A stretch of DNA of 64,000 nt from Cruorifilaria tuberocauda (lineage: Eukaryota > Nematoda > Chromadorea > Rhabditida > Onchocercidae): contig JABVXU010000088.1 of the NCBI GenBank assembly GCA_013365365.1, positions 101,510 through 165,509 of the forward strand, in the 5' to 3' direction. The notes beneath the pieces were generated by a model. That model was given only the letters and a program-made list of their open reading frames with translations. It was not told where the DNA came from and did no database searches. Shown here piece by piece: positions 28,018-42,465 of this stretch (its first letter is position 1; each line of letters begins with the position of its first letter). Position numbers and translations under genes: made by a program.

Positions 28018-31000
28018 AGTTGGGATCGATATTAAAAAGCTAGGAAATTAGGAAAACAATAAATTAAAGTCGTCACATAGAGATGAAGCAAAATGTTACT
28101 GGAAGATCCATTTTGGTATTAAAAATTAATTGAAATCTCGATGAATAACATGAAATTTATATTTATTTGACAATTCCATTCTGATTGCTTGGCTATTTCT
28201 GAATGATTTTCACATAATTTCATCATTCTCTTGGCTATTATCTATTTGATTTATTTTTGTTTTGCTAACGCTAAGTAATACAGGAAAATGATAAAAGCAA
28301 TTGTAAATTGTAAAAGCTATGAATAATTTATCAGTTTGAGCATTTCTCTCTGAAGCTTTGCTAATTTTTTAGAATAATATTTGATGGATTGTACTTTTTT
28401 TAGTTACTTAAATTTGTCAAATTCACATGAACGACTTTGGCATTATATTCGGCAAGTTCAAGCACAGTTCAGTATCTGCTGTGGAATAGAGATCATGGAA
28501 TAACTGAATTATACTTAACTGAAATTTACGCCACGCTCATTTGTCATGATCGTTGAAATGGCTGATAAAATGATAAAAAATCTGTGGGTAAAGGTTGCAG
28601 CTTTAGAAGTTCTCCGATATGATACAGATAACTCAAGTTGCAAAAAGTTCTTAAAGTTTACTTTAAAGAAGAATAAATTGTACTGCATCGCTTGTTTCTT
28701 TTCTTGCAGCAAAAGCTTCTTATCATCAATTTATTTTAGTCTAAATTTTAAAAAGTAATCTCATGGACGAAAGTGATTTTTTGAAGTTTTCATAAAACTA
28801 ATAAAATAAATAAATTAATAATAACACTTTACATCTGAATAATCACGCATATGCATATGTTTTTATTCACGGTGCTCTTTACTCCCGTTCAATTTCTCTT
28901 TTGTTTTCAAGCCTATATCCTTGGCATTAGTTATATGGTTGTAGAAGCCTAGGGCAAGCACAGCTTAATTCGTCATGAAATTATAGTTTAAGTCAGCCTG
29001 CCCTTCCTTCGTCCGTTCCTGAACTGAATTCTCTCACTGATAATTATGGATTATTCCGTTGTTTATGCGAATGTTGGAAGGGTGGAGGAAAGAAGAAAAA
29101 ATGACTGATATAGAAGAAATATCAAATATGTAAATATGAGAGGCGTCTTCTTCACAAATTCTTACATCGATCCGATATAAACAAGTGATATACGTACGTG
29201 TATACGTATGTATAAATTAAATGCTTTTGCTATTTATTTGTTTGTTTGTTTGTTTATTTATTGATTTATTTTATTTGTTTATTTATTTATTTATTTATTC
29301 ATTTTACTTTACTTATTCATGCGCTCATTTATTCACTTATTTTTTGCACGTGTGTTCGGCAAGTGTTACATGTTTACGTACTTACACTTTTACGTTAGTG
29401 CTTGATTTCATTGCGTAAGCATGCGTTTAGCTGAGATGTATATGCATTTCCATATAAAAATAAAAATGTTGTTTTTAAATTTTGAAACAAAAGAAGCGTC
29501 ATGCATATTTCCTTCATTAACTTCTGAAGTTATGATTATTTCGAAAAAGAGTTTTCAACAATCCATATCGTGCAGATGTATGCCTTCGATTTATCATTCA
29601 ATAATCTCACCTCATTTCAGGTATTCCCACTTATGCAGGTAACCACTCTTGAAAGAATCATCTGGAACTCATTATTTTAATATCTGTTTTTCATTTTTAT
29701 TTCGCTACGTATTTTTTATAAATCAAAATGTTAGCTATTACAAACACCTGTTTCAGTCCTTTAAGCCTTTTCTTTTTCTTTATAAAAAGACGGAAATTCA
29801 TTAGTTGAAATACGAAACTAATCCACTGAATAGACTTAGACCATGCAGTCGACGTGTTTTTCTTTATGATCTTAATAGAACATTTAAATTTAGGAAAATA
29901 TTTAACGGGAAAATTTGATTGAAAATGTTTCAGGTTATCTTAAAATTGATTGAAATGACAAACTTTAGTGTAGATTAAAATTGCATGAAATTTTTTTAAT
30001 TTTATAATAAATTGAAATGAACCATTTCAGGCTTTCCATAGAATTATAAATTGATTGGATTGAATGAAAAAGGTAATTGAGAGGTGGGATGATGAATTTT
30101 CAATGCTTCACTTATTCTTTAAGCATTCAAAAATTGTGATGAATATTATCTATCTTCATAAAAATTCATAGCAATTGAAAAAATTCCGCTTGAACAGTTT
30201 CAAGAATTGTGAGCTTTTCCGGTGAAAGTACTCATCATAATTTTTTAAATGATCTCATGTTTGAAAATAATTCAAGCATCATATTGCTAATATTTATTCA
30301 AGAACGGAAGTCAACATAAAGCTTTTATCAAAAACTTCCATTCAAGTATTAGAAATAAAACACGAAGACAATATTTCTGCTACAGCTAGCATAAGTTTTA
30401 TACTTTATTTAAATTAATTCCTCCTTCTAAACCTTTTCAGTTTTATCAGATTTTTCGTTATTAAATTGCATGATGATAATATCTTTTCAAATTAATTAAG
30501 AATATAAAATTAAATTGTTATTACTGCACTTTCTTACACAGTTATGTAATGAAATCAGTAGCTCCAAATTTTCAGTTTTTCAATTCAATTTAATTGTCCA
30601 AAATTTAATTGATGTAATTCATCAAAATTTACGCTTTCATTTATTGAAGAAATAAACTTTCCTTCTCAGTTGCTATTGGAATTATATAAAGAGAATTATT
30701 TTGTCCTGATTTGAACTTAAGTTTTTAAACGAAAGGAACAATTTTTAAGCGTATGAAATTCTGATTATTCTACTGGCATTATCATTTTTTGGTGATCATT
30801 TTCAAATTAAGTTCTTGAAAAATTTTAAATTGAGTGTTGTCATTTGTCGAGATCGAATATATCTTAAAACTTTCTATATGGGTTTGTTGCCAAATCAAAT
30901 GTATCAGCATCCAAGTAAAATAATATATTATTGATGATCGATCATGTTAATAATCTTAGAAGAAGCATCCAGCTTAGTAGCATTGTTCAATCAATCAGAG

Positions 31001-32632
31001 TTCTTTTCCTTATGCTCTAATTTCAAATGATTCAATCATTTTTATCTTTGCGATGACAGAAAAACAAGAATTTCACTTTTAAAACTTGAAGTTGCATGAA
31101 GTTCCCAATTATATCAGCGTGCTTATCGATTCAAACTGTCAGATGCTGCGATTGCTCACAAATTTTTAATCAATTTTTGTCTATAAGTTCAAATCAATTG
31201 TCCTTTTACTCTCTTTTTTGCTGCTAAACTTCATTAAACTTTTCATTAAAAATATATTTCGATCCAAAAATAAGCTATTTATTACTGTTTTCTTTTATAG
31301 ATACAATGAATTTCTCTGCATTTGCAGCGAATTCATTCCTAACTCTCTCATTTCATCAATAATAATTGCTAGGAATCATGCTTTTTAGGATGTGAATTTC
31401 AGCACTGTGAAAGAAGACGGAAGAAGTAAACTTAGTACTGAATATGTGCTTTTTATGCAGCCATTCCTAATTTATATCAAATTTTTACCTTATCTCTGCT
31501 AATTCGCAGTTTTATCCAAAATCTCATCCATTAATAGCGTATTTTTTAATTCTTTTCCAAATTTTTTAATGAATTTCAGCTCATTTTCTTTTCCAGGTGA
31601 AATAAATTATCATTATTATTTAATATTCAATATATCAATATGTTTCCAAGCATCAATTTTTCTTCAAAGATTAAGTGTTCAATTGATTGCCACTATCGAT
31701 AAAAATTACTTCAATCTACTCATAAATCCAAAATTCACTCAATTGATTTAATTATCATAAAAAATTTCAGGAATTTGGAAATGATAATAAAATGATTGAA
31801 TTCATTCGAAAGATAACAACTTTCTATTCTCTTGTTAGCTTAAATTAAAATGTTTCTTTTAAAAGTATATTCGACATTTCATCTCCGACATAATTCTTAT
31901 CATAAACTTGCAACATTGCTATCTCACAATGTAAGCTTTCTGTTAAGTTTACTTTGTCATTAATCTTACTTAGCGATCAGGATTTTGCTGGTTTATTTTA
32001 TCGAATAACTCTTAAAGTTTTAACGAAAAAGACTGGTCAAGGCTGGCAATATTATTTCATATAATAAATGAACGAGAACAATAATACAAAGTTTCATCCA
32101 AAACAGAAAACAAAAGTTTAGAGAAAAATAAACAGCATGTTAAATAATCCGCCTGATATCAATTTTTACTAATCTTAATCAGTTGAGATAATTAATACAA
32201 ATAACTCCAAGTCATACTGAGAAATAATTTACTTATCTTCGAGAATTGAGTATCCGTGAGATTCTTGCTTGCATCATTCATTCCTTCTTTTGTTTACTAC
32301 TCCAATAAATTACAATAAATTACTTTATCTCTGTCTTTCGGAAGTAAATTTATTATAGTTTAAAGCTTAATGTTCAATTAACAACTAATCAGTCAATGAG
32401 TATCATGAAATTATTGATTGCACACTCTTTTTACCTTCCAAACCCTGCAAACACTGATTAACAAACTTTGATCAATTATTAACATTATCAAGATAAAAAC
32501 AGTGCAAGTGCAAAGAACTGTATTTTTCACGTGATATAAATCTTAAATATGCTGTTTACGTGTCCTGTACTATTTGTCAAATATGAATTTCTTACAGTAA
32601 TCATCGATACTGAATTCCTACCATTTATATTT
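28018..32632. other. Intergenic region upstream of the receptor gene
   Basis: About 4.6 kb, AT-rich, with a tetranucleotide repeat at 29231-29300. Short overlapping frames on both strands near 28515-28760 show no recognisable family. The end of the region should hold the promoter of the receptor gene. Confidence 0.5.
29231..29300. repeat. TTTA/TTTG tetranucleotide repeat
   Basis: Run of TTTG then TTTA units, partly interrupted. The long Phe/Leu/Ile translation across it is an artefact. Confidence 0.9.
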
Positions 32633-32690
32633 CAGATAGTAAACAAAAAGTTAGACAAGCAGGAGCTCTAAAGTAGCTCAAATAAAAACG

Positions 32691-35119
32691 ATGAATGCTG
32701 CAGAAGTATTGGACAGTAATAGTACAAGAACTGTGGAGAATACAGGCACCGAATTCTATCTCGTCATTTTACCACTTATTGTCACTTTTGGCCTATGCGG
32801 TAATATCGTCTCATTGGTTACTATTTTTCATTCGCGACTGCGAGAAGTAAGCATTCCATGCAAAACTTTTTCTTTTCATTTTATTCGTTGATATGCTCAA
32901 GCAAAGGATAAAAAGAATCATATAATTGAACCTGTGATCAAACCTACAATTTCGATATTTTGAACAATGCCTACTCGAAGTGTTTGTTTAAGTTTATTCC
33001 TATTGCTACGTGTTGCATATGCGTGTACGTACGTGTACACATACATGTGGACACGATAAAAGCTTAATAAATAAACTTACTGAATAAACTCATCAAAAAT
33101 CTAAAAAATATAAAATGTCAAATACAAGGAGAAATGAAGCAACGAATCGTTATCAATTAGCTTAATTTGAAACAAATGTATTTTCATGATCAAGAAGAGT
33201 ATTTGAAATATATTTTATTGTAATCAAACCGATTTCAAATTCTTTTTAATTTTCTTATTATAACCTTTGACCGCAAGAGAAGTAAATTACAGGTCTCGGC
33301 GAATCTCTATTTGATAGTGCTCACGACAGCAGATAGTGTTTTTCTACTTGGCTTATTATTAATTCTATTCAAACTCGACTTTATCACATATCACCTTTGT
33401 GTTGCTATCGAATATATCTTATCAACATCCTCCTATATCAGTAGCTGGACTGTCGCCGCACTTACCATTGAGCGGTACTTGGCAATCTCATATCCACTGA
33501 AGCATGCCAGGGTTATTCTTTTATTTTAATACTTTGTAGAATGGATCGAGTAAACAGTTTCTTTCTAGACTAAACTCCTTTCCTACCTATTTCTCTAAGC
33601 AAATATACCGATGAAATTATTTGAAATTTTCGTCACATATAATTAAATTAATAAAATTATGCAATTTTTCATGTGTCATTATTAACTAAATATAGGAATA
33701 ACTTTTGACTAATTTGTAATAATTTCAATAAAATATAATTTTTAGTAAATTGTTTACGAGCACTTATCAACGACTGTAAAATAATCGAATTCATGAGTAA
33801 AAATAGCAAAAGTTTATAGTATGGATACTTGGATCGATGGAAAATGATTTCTATTTGGATGCCTCTGCCATTTGCTTTCAATTTGATTCAGTTTATCTCA
33901 CTGATACCATATAATGATGAGAATGATCCTCAGTATCCCAATATACGCAAATGTGTTCCATATGATGGTAGTTTCCAGGTTATTTGCTTTATACAGTTCC
34001 ATACTAAAAACATTGAGTTAAAATTGAAATTTGAATTTTCATTTCCTAAAATACTTTGTTGACAATTTATTGGGTCACTTAAATCAATAACTCGCTAGTT
34101 AATTAAGTTTTTCAGATTAAAAAAATTATTTAATTCATTAACTTATCATAGTAATTCATCAATGTAGATGTTTCAATTAGGGAAAAATCTCAAGCTATGA
34201 GAAGTTAGGATATTGTTTTCAAATTAAAAAAAAATAAACTATTTATTGTTCTTCTTAATTTTTAAATAAAAAAAAATAACTTAAAGATTGTTGTCGAAGT
34301 TGCTGATGTAATATTATGTTATGTAGTGCCATGCCTTTGTGTGGTTTTATTGAATTTACTTGTTGCTGGGAAAGTGAAACGTAGTTTCCTGCATGATCCT
34401 AATCGATCACGTTCAAATAGTAATCCCATTCGACGACGTCACGGCTCAGCGACGTCAGTTCGTTCTCATTCACATTTACCTTTCATTCGTTCAAATTGTA
34501 TGAAATTACCTTTATTCCAAGTTAGCTTTCTTTCCAATGAAATTTCTGCAAAGCGTATGAAATTGTATTTTAGGAAAATGATGAATTTATAAATGAATAT
34601 AAATTTATGAAAATTTGAAAATACAAAATATAAAATAGAAGTATGATTTTCAGGATACTGTTAGTGGTACCAGTTGTGTATATATTATTAAATACACCGT
34701 TTTACCTGTTACGAATAACGGATACGATAGCATTGTATGTCTTCCAAAGCAATGAATTCTCTATTATTGGTGGCTTAAATGGTGCTCTTATCATATTCCT
34801 ATATAATACCGCGCATTACTTATACTATATCAGTTTTGCTTGCGATGTTATCGTTTATGCATTTTCCAGGTTTGTTTCGTTTTCATTTTGCCGCAAAGTT
34901 GAGTTACTTTATAAAAGCGTACGTGTTCATGACTCCATATTTCAAACAAATTTAAATTTCAGTTCTAATTTCCGGAAAACGGCAGTAATTGCATGGCGTC
35001 AAATAATATGTCCGCATAGTGAGAAGACTAAAAAAGTAACAAGCGAACGATATCGTAGTGTTAGTAATCGACTATCAAAATTAACCGGTGAAAATATTTC
35101 CATTACTCAGTTACAGTAA
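32691..35119 (+). CDS. Rhodopsin-class G-protein-coupled receptor, probably neuropeptide type
   Basis: Seven-helix plasma-membrane receptor. Six exons join in phase: 32691-32846, 33293-33511, 33820-33978, 34287-34564, 34654-34869, 34963-35119, giving 394 aa. The N-terminus carries N-glycosylation-like sites (NSTRT). TM1 has GLCGNIVSL (the conserved Asn) and TM2 has TTADSVFLLG (the conserved Asp). TM3 has a Cys and ends in ERYLAISYPLKHAR, the E/DRY motif. TM4 has IWMPLPF. Loop 2 has KCVPYDG, the disulfide partner. TM5 has VVPCLCVVL and TM6 has YILLNTPFYLLRI. TM7 has FACDVIVYAFSS, and the tail begins SNFRKTAVIAWRQ. The third inner loop is Arg/Ser-rich. The NPxxY proline of TM7 is absent (DVIVY), and TM6 lacks CWxP. 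Exon 4 starts at a weak TTAAAG acceptor, and its donor (GTATTT) was chosen for phase. A trans-splice-like TTTCAG lies at 32630-32635. The ligand is unknown. Confidence 0.9.
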
Positions 35120-38100
35120 CGCTTACAGTTACGTTTATATAACTTTACTAATGAATTTTCGCAAATTTAATTTAAAACGATTTAATAGATATTTGATTAT
35201 CTCAGTACTTTTCTGTAAAATTTTCGCGAATTGTAGAATTTCGAAGTGAAAATTTCGAAATACATGAAAATTAGAAAAAAAAACCTTATGAATTTGTATA
35301 AGTTTGAAGGATATCACTGATAATATCACTGAGAGTGAATTTTATTTTGCAAAATATCAATGTTTGACAAATTTATTTTGCACAATAATCAGTATATTGT
35401 ACTTTGAGTATTAAATAAACATGAAAGTCTATACCAAAAGTTATATAAGACTTCCCGATGGATAGCCTTAATGCTTTCTCGTAACACACAGCAATTTGCT
35501 AAGTTCATATTTCAAACGTAATAAGTGATTAAATGATTGATAACTGCGAAATTTTTTACAAATGAAAGTGAAAAGAAAGGAATTGTATTTCCTGAAGAAA
35601 GAAATATTAGCAAATTCCTGCAAATTTTCCGGAAGAAATCTTGTAATCAAACTTAATTGATGTTTTGATTTTAATTTAAATTCGACTGAAGCGAACAACT
35701 TAATTTGAAAGATACAATTATACTGTCGCCTTGTACCTTTTCCATACAAAAAATTATTTACTTATTTTAAAAGATATTAAAATGACAAGGATTTATCACG
35801 AAAAAATCGAAAACACTAACTAATATATGAGGCAATTTTTGTATTATCCTCATTTTATAAAAATTAAGGCGCTTTTGTCGCACTATCAATCAATATTGTC
35901 ATCTCATATCAGGCATAAAAGCATCTTCTGTAAAATAGATGAAATTTTTAGTATTTTTTAATTCTCTAAGTGTAATTTCATGTATCTTTCAATGGTTTCG
36001 TTTTTATTTTCTCCGATTCATTCTGAAAAGTATAATTGTGAGAAGTGATCGAATCATGCAAATATTCTACCGTTCAGAGATCGAACAGACAGCTGGCATC
36101 ACGAATCGCGGGATATATCCATCGAAATGTTGCAAGCAAGCACAAGCTGTGTCATCCAACACAAAGGCTGTGAACTCCATGGAAGGAAATTTCAAAAAAG
36201 TGAAATTGAAATTTATAATTCTATGAACTTTAATTCTATTTACGGAACAAGATATCACATTTTATTTCATTGCTTTACAATAAAGCGTCATTAAATACAA
36301 GCCTTTTTTACTCTAAAAGAGATCATGCACGAAACTTTCTCACGCTCTCTATTTTATGAATCAACAAATCGACACGTATCAGTATTGAACAAATCGGTGA
36401 TTTGACATGATTTGATTTCGATACTTGATAATCTTAGTTATAACAAAAGTAATCAGCCAATAGCTATCGTATTTTTCATCTGTTCTTATCATAAAAAGTG
36501 TGGGAATATTCTGAAATTTTGTTTCTTCCGTTCTTTTTCGAACACAAAGAATATATTTTATTCTTCCAATCAACGATTATTTCACTGATTTGTGATAAAT
36601 TAACTTGAAATTGAATTTGTCATCTAAAGTAAGAGTAGAAAGTAATCATGAGAATGAAATGATTATAGAAAAAATAAGCTCAAATGTTCCCCTTTTGCTG
36701 TATCTATTCGACAAAATCAAAACTTTTGGCTAAGGCAGGATGTGACGATTTGAGAAAAATAATTTACGCATGCAAATTGTATTCTGATTGTATTGACAGA
36801 TAACGATAATAGCAAAATGTATGGCTTATCGAACAAAACTTTTTCTTCGTTTTTTTTCTTCCATAAATAGGTTCGTTTCATGATCACATGATCATAATCA
36901 TGAAAGGTAAATAAATTGTCGGAAATTATTTCAACTTTAAATTTCGTCTACCGGAATTCCTTACTTTCTTTAGTTTCAATTAATTTTTTTACAAGTTAGA
37001 AAAGTACAAACTATTAAAAACAAAAAACAAATAGAGATTTTTAGAACTTTAAACTCTGTGCTGCGAATAAAACTTATCCGTATAAAATTTATTCACAATA
37101 TAGAGATTAAAGCCCTAGTGCTAAATTTCTAATTATTTAAACTTGGCCAAAACAGCTAAGTAATTTTCTTGCACTGTAAATTTGCTAATTCCATTGAAAT
37201 TCTTCAAATTTCGATTCAGTGATAAGATAATTTCATTTTTAGGATTTGTTGAGTGAATTTTGCTATGAGTATAAATCTCCTAAAATTTTTTAAAAGTCAG
37301 ATGAAATCATTAAACTAACGGTGATTGAACAAATTATATGTCCTATCAACATTTGAAACTTGATCATTAATTAGTCCTATGCAGATATTGAAATGGATTG
37401 CTGTTGAAGACTAAGAAATGCTTATTAAAATTTTCATGATTTCAAATTCCTTGAAATTTTGAATTTCTCAAATACATATCATGTGCACATTATTTATCAG
37501 TCTATTAATAAAAAATAAAAAAACCAATTTCCATTCTTCCCGAATGACCGTCACATCGAGGTGACAATAAATTTGTCATCGGCACTTTGCGATATCCATT
37601 TTCTAATTTTACTAACAAAGAGCTTTATTTGGAATCAATCATTTTTGGATAAAAATGCATTCATCAATTGTTATTATCATATGAATGAAAAAGGAATCGA
37701 TTATTGATTACTGATTATTTTGTGATTTTAATTATCACTTGCATGAAAATGAAATTTTTTTGAAGAATTTGAAATTTATGGATGAAAATTATTAATCATT
37801 ATTATTCTTAATAAAAATTTTCAAGGAAGATTTGATGAATTTATTATTATCTATAATTGTAAAGCATTTCAAGCATTTTATTTCGGAAACATCCGATCAG
37901 TGGTTTATTATCTCTCGAAGACATACATTCCTTTTTATATGATAATCATAATGATCAATCGGAAAAACTGTATGGCATATCAAATCAGATAAGTTCTCAA
38001 GGAATCAGGAAAACCGGAAGCAGAGCAATCAATTGAATAGTTTGTTCTTTTTTGCTAATGTTGCAAAAAATTGATTTTTTCGATCGTTTTCCGTTTTTTC

Positions 38101-39340
38101 TTGATTGATTTGTTTTATTTCCGTAAGATGAAGTCTGTGGAAATGATTTCGTCGACTTGATCATCTCAGATTGTAACTTTTCTCAATCATTCAATAATTC
38201 ATTTCTTTCTCTCTGCTTGCTATCTTTTCTTCTACGAGATGATAAGAAAGCAAGAATTGATATGAACGATCTTTTGAAATGTTACAAAACAAAATAACTT
38301 TACAATGATACGGTAAAATAAGATCAAATTTGATATCCTTAATCATATGATTATTTTCTTGATTGAAATGATGAATCATGATTCATTGCCCTTTTCAAAG
38401 TTACAAAAAGAAAATGAAAAAAACTGAATTGAACAAAGAAAACGAAAATACAAATACGAATAAGAGTGAAAATTTGTGAAAAAAAAAACCAATTAGAAGA
38501 TGCGATCAGAAGAGGAAAAAACATCTGTCAACAGAATTTTAGTCTTCAATTTAAAAATTCAATTCAAAGATAAAACTTTTTGAAATTACACAGATAAGAC
38601 GATCGCTTCAAACTTCGTGCTATGCAAATAAATGAGCTTAAAGCAATTTGAAATATTGTTTTAAGAGAGCTTTAATTTGTTTCACTATGCAATTTAAAAG
38701 AAGTAGCAATGTTCTGCAAATAGATACAATCTAAATACTATAATAAAACTTCTTCATCTCACTTATCCACTTGCTCAAAAAGCTTATACACTTAATTAAT
38801 TAGCGATTAGAAATGAAATTAGCATCATAGTTTCCAATAAACTAGAAGTGTCGTCGTTTTATTTCATATTTCTTCATTTTTAACAATGTAAAGAAAATTC
38901 GATAAAATTTCAACGCGCGATATTTTCATTATCCAATTTAGTTGAATTGATTTCTGTGAGATATTTCGATCGTTCAACTTTGAAATTCGGATTTCCAACA
39001 CTTTTCACACAATCAATTCATTAATTAATTATTGCATGAGAATGATTTCATCGAAGGATTCATGCAGCAGTAATTAATCGTTTGATTAATTGATTGAAAA
39101 TTTTACGATTCAAAAATGATTTTAATGATCTCTCATTTTCGTATTTCATTTCTCCCTTTCTCTGTCTGATATGAATAAAATGAAAAGTAATGTTGAAAGT
39201 GATGTCCTACTGAGAAAATTTACTTTTTACAAGTAAACATCAATAAATCAACTTCTTTGTTTGATCTTTCGTTTAATTGTTAAAATTATGACAGCAATTT
39301 TAACACTCAAAAAAAGTATCTAATCATACATGAAAGGTGA

Positions 39341-39513
39341 TAATTAATGATAGCAATGATGATTATGGTGATAATGAAATAGCAGTAGTGATGATAGCAG
39401 TAATAACTTGACGCTGAATTTAATAACAATGGTGACAATAATAGAGATGGAGATGATCATAATGATGATAATGATAGTGATAATGATGATGATGATGATA
39501 ACAGTAGTGGTGA
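39341..39513. repeat. Imperfect GAT/GATAAT simple repeat
   Basis: Units GATGATAATGAT and GTGATGATAGCAG recur across about 170 bases. The His/Tyr-rich minus-strand frame here is a translation of the repeat. Confidence 0.85.
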
Positions 39514-40040
39514 GTATGAATGGGGAAAAGGTAGAGGAATATCGCCCCTCCTCTTAACAGCTCATCATTGCTTGTTGTAGAGATATTTGTGTAAGCGTTC
39601 ATTTCAATCTTTCATTTCTATGCAAATTTCCCATCCATTAAGCTTATTCTATTCATTGCTCCATTCGATAACACTCAAATATCGGAGATTTTTGATAAAA
39701 AAGCATCCTTTCTCATCATTCCTTCTGCAATTCATTCTGTCAATTTTTTTTAATGTATTTATTCCCGTGATCACTTATCGGAAATCAATTTCGATTTGTT
39801 TTTCCCTTAAAAGCTATAAGTTTAGCTTTGAGAAGTAATATAATCATTGTTTAATCATTGAAAAGATTAGTTTATCAGAGAAGAGTTGCTATTATCAAGT
39901 AGAGATAGCTAAATGAATGGCATATTTGATGAGGATCAGTAGAATTTTCACTTCAAAATATTAAAAATAGGATATTAACAGCTAAAATCTTCCTTTAATC
40001 ATTAAGTAATTTTTTTGAATTATTTTACTTAAATCGTAAA

Positions 40041-40082
40041 GAGCGTGAGGGAGAGAGAGAGAGAGAGAAAGGGAGGAAAGAA
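40041..40082. repeat. GA-rich simple repeat
   Basis: GAGAGAGAGAGAGAGAGAAA core within a purine tract. Confidence 0.8.
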
Positions 40083-42187
40083 ATGAAAATGTTGTGAACT
40101 TACACCAAATATTCCTTCATTTGCTTTTTCGCTCATTAATGCAGAACACTGCGACAAAACCGCTTTTCTCTTCCCCTTCTGTAATAATTTCTCATTCTCG
40201 ACTTAGCTTAAGCTATAATAGCATTTTTTCATTATCCAGGAAGAAATTTTTAAATAACTCTTATTTGACATTTAATTTGTTTAATTAAATGAGAAGGAAT
40301 TCTGTAATTTGCCTCTTATTTTCTTCATAATTTCACAATTCAAACAAATATACTTTAAAGCACAATTAAACTAAAATATTAAAAAATGGATATTAGCAAT
40401 CAAAATTTGCTGATTTTACGATTAAAAAGAAGGAAAAGCGATAGAAGAATTACAAATGATAGTATTGGAGGGAGAGATTGAAGTGTTATCATAAGCTAAA
40501 AACTCAGAAGCTTACTGACACGACAAAACTCACAATCTCCAATTTCAGTATCACAACAGTCCATCACCAATTAAAAAAGAGTGATAAACCATAAACAAAG
40601 CCACAAAAGTAATTCAAAAAATAAAGCATTCAAACGAGAAAAACCCTTTAAACTCAAGTAGGTTATTTGACTTTTAAATTTAGTTTATCAGGATTGTTGT
40701 GGTTAATCTTTTTTGGGGTTATTAGGGTCGTCGTAGTATTTCTTTTTCATTTATTGGCTCAATTTCAGATTCTATTGTTTTAGCTGGTTTTATTTAGTTA
40801 TTTATTGTTTGATTAAAGGAAAGCTATGATTGTGAGAGTGAGAAGCGATTTCAACTATCATTTATAGATTTATAAGAGATAGAGAGTTAACTTATATTAC
40901 TTACCAAAAAGAATTAATGTTGCAAATTCTGCAACAAATCTTTCTGTCGTAAGTGGTAGATTTTTTACATATATGTCATTGAAGAAATAATTCATTTGCT
41001 CATTTTCTGAGAATAAAAATTACTTAATAATTACCTGATAACTTCAAGATTACTTTATAAATTTCAATTTGATAATTTAAAAATGGATAATAATTGCCAA
41101 TAAATTTGTTTATTATTATTTGAAATTTTCAAGGATAAATTTTTTTTCTTCTCCTATCATCACATCAATTATTCTATTATGCATTAATTTAAGGTTGCTG
41201 CAATATTTTGAAGCGAGAAAAAACATTCAAATTAATTTCATGAATTCTATTTTTTCCTTCAATTACAAAAAAGTAACGGAAGGAAAAGGAAACAGACAGT
41301 ATGTAACTCTGAGATTTATCGCAACAATACGTCAAATAGTATCAATCAAAAGTAAATAGAAAAATACATTTCAATGCTTTTTGGTTTATTTATCACAATT
41401 ATCAAGCAGACTCAATGAATGAATTTCGTTTATTTTTCCCTCACAAACTTTTTATTTTTCCTATTTTTGAAAGGCTTATTTTCTTCCCACAAGTGGCCAA
41501 AATGTTTTGAAGTCTGTTTATCAACACTAATATGAATTACAATCAATTTATGATTATTTCATTTACTTCATCTGAATTTGACAATAATTCAAAGGTGAAT
41601 TTAAATTTGAATTGATCGATGAATTTGCTATTTAACAAAGTATTTACTTGTTTGATACACCTTATGGTACAGCATAATTTAAATTTATTAAAAATAGTAT
41701 GAAAAAGTGATTCAAAAGTAACTTCAAACCATGAAACAGAAAAAGAATTAGGAAGGAGCTGATCGAGTCAATCTCGAGTAAATATCGAAGAAAATACTAG
41801 TGAAATCTTCAATTAAGTGTGTAAACTATTACTTTACACATTGCTACGAAGAAAAAAACTTATCTTTTTTGTGCGAAAAATGGATAATTTATATTCTTAG
41901 TATCACTTTAATGTGCAGTCTTACTTCTTAAGTATTGATTGGACGAAAAATCCCACATTTAGTCCATTTCTTTTTTCTTCTACTTTCACTTTTTTTGATA
42001 ATCTGCTATTTGGAACCTTTCGAGAAGTCAGATTTTCTCCTTTCATTAAATTCCGAATCATCCCTCATCAAACTTTTATTTCTGCTTGGTTTCGTTCCTT
42101 ACTAAAGTACAGTATTTTAAATCGATTACTGACCTATTACCCCAAGAAATTGTCTAATTGCAATGTCTAATTGCTATTACATCCTTT

Positions 42188-42465
42188 TTTGCTTCAATGA
42201 AACTAACTGATAAATATTTGAATATCGATTGAAGCTTACCCAACAATCTTTTTTGCCATTTTATCAATAGTTTTGATCAAAATAACATAACTCTGTGATT
42301 AATTCTGGTTAGATGGCAAATTGAATCCAAAGAATTTAAGTCTTTTCTTGGCTCTTATTTGTGGGCAAATAAGCTTAATCGTAATTTCTCTAAAGAAAAG
42401 TAAACATAGAATTTCCTCCGAAAATTGATAACCATTTCCTTAATAATTAGAAATGAAAAATAGAT
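42188..42465. repeat. Dispersed repeat, copy B
   Basis: Collinear with 27795-28017 in the same orientation, with larger spacers between the shared blocks. Confidence 0.75.

Noticed and set aside
29221..29418. Phe/Leu-rich plus-strand frame
   Set aside because: It is a translation of the TTTG/TTTA tetranucleotide repeat.
39420..39602. His/Tyr-rich minus-strand frame (HHHHYHYHYHH)
   Set aside because: It is a translation of the imperfect GAT/GATAAT simple repeat.
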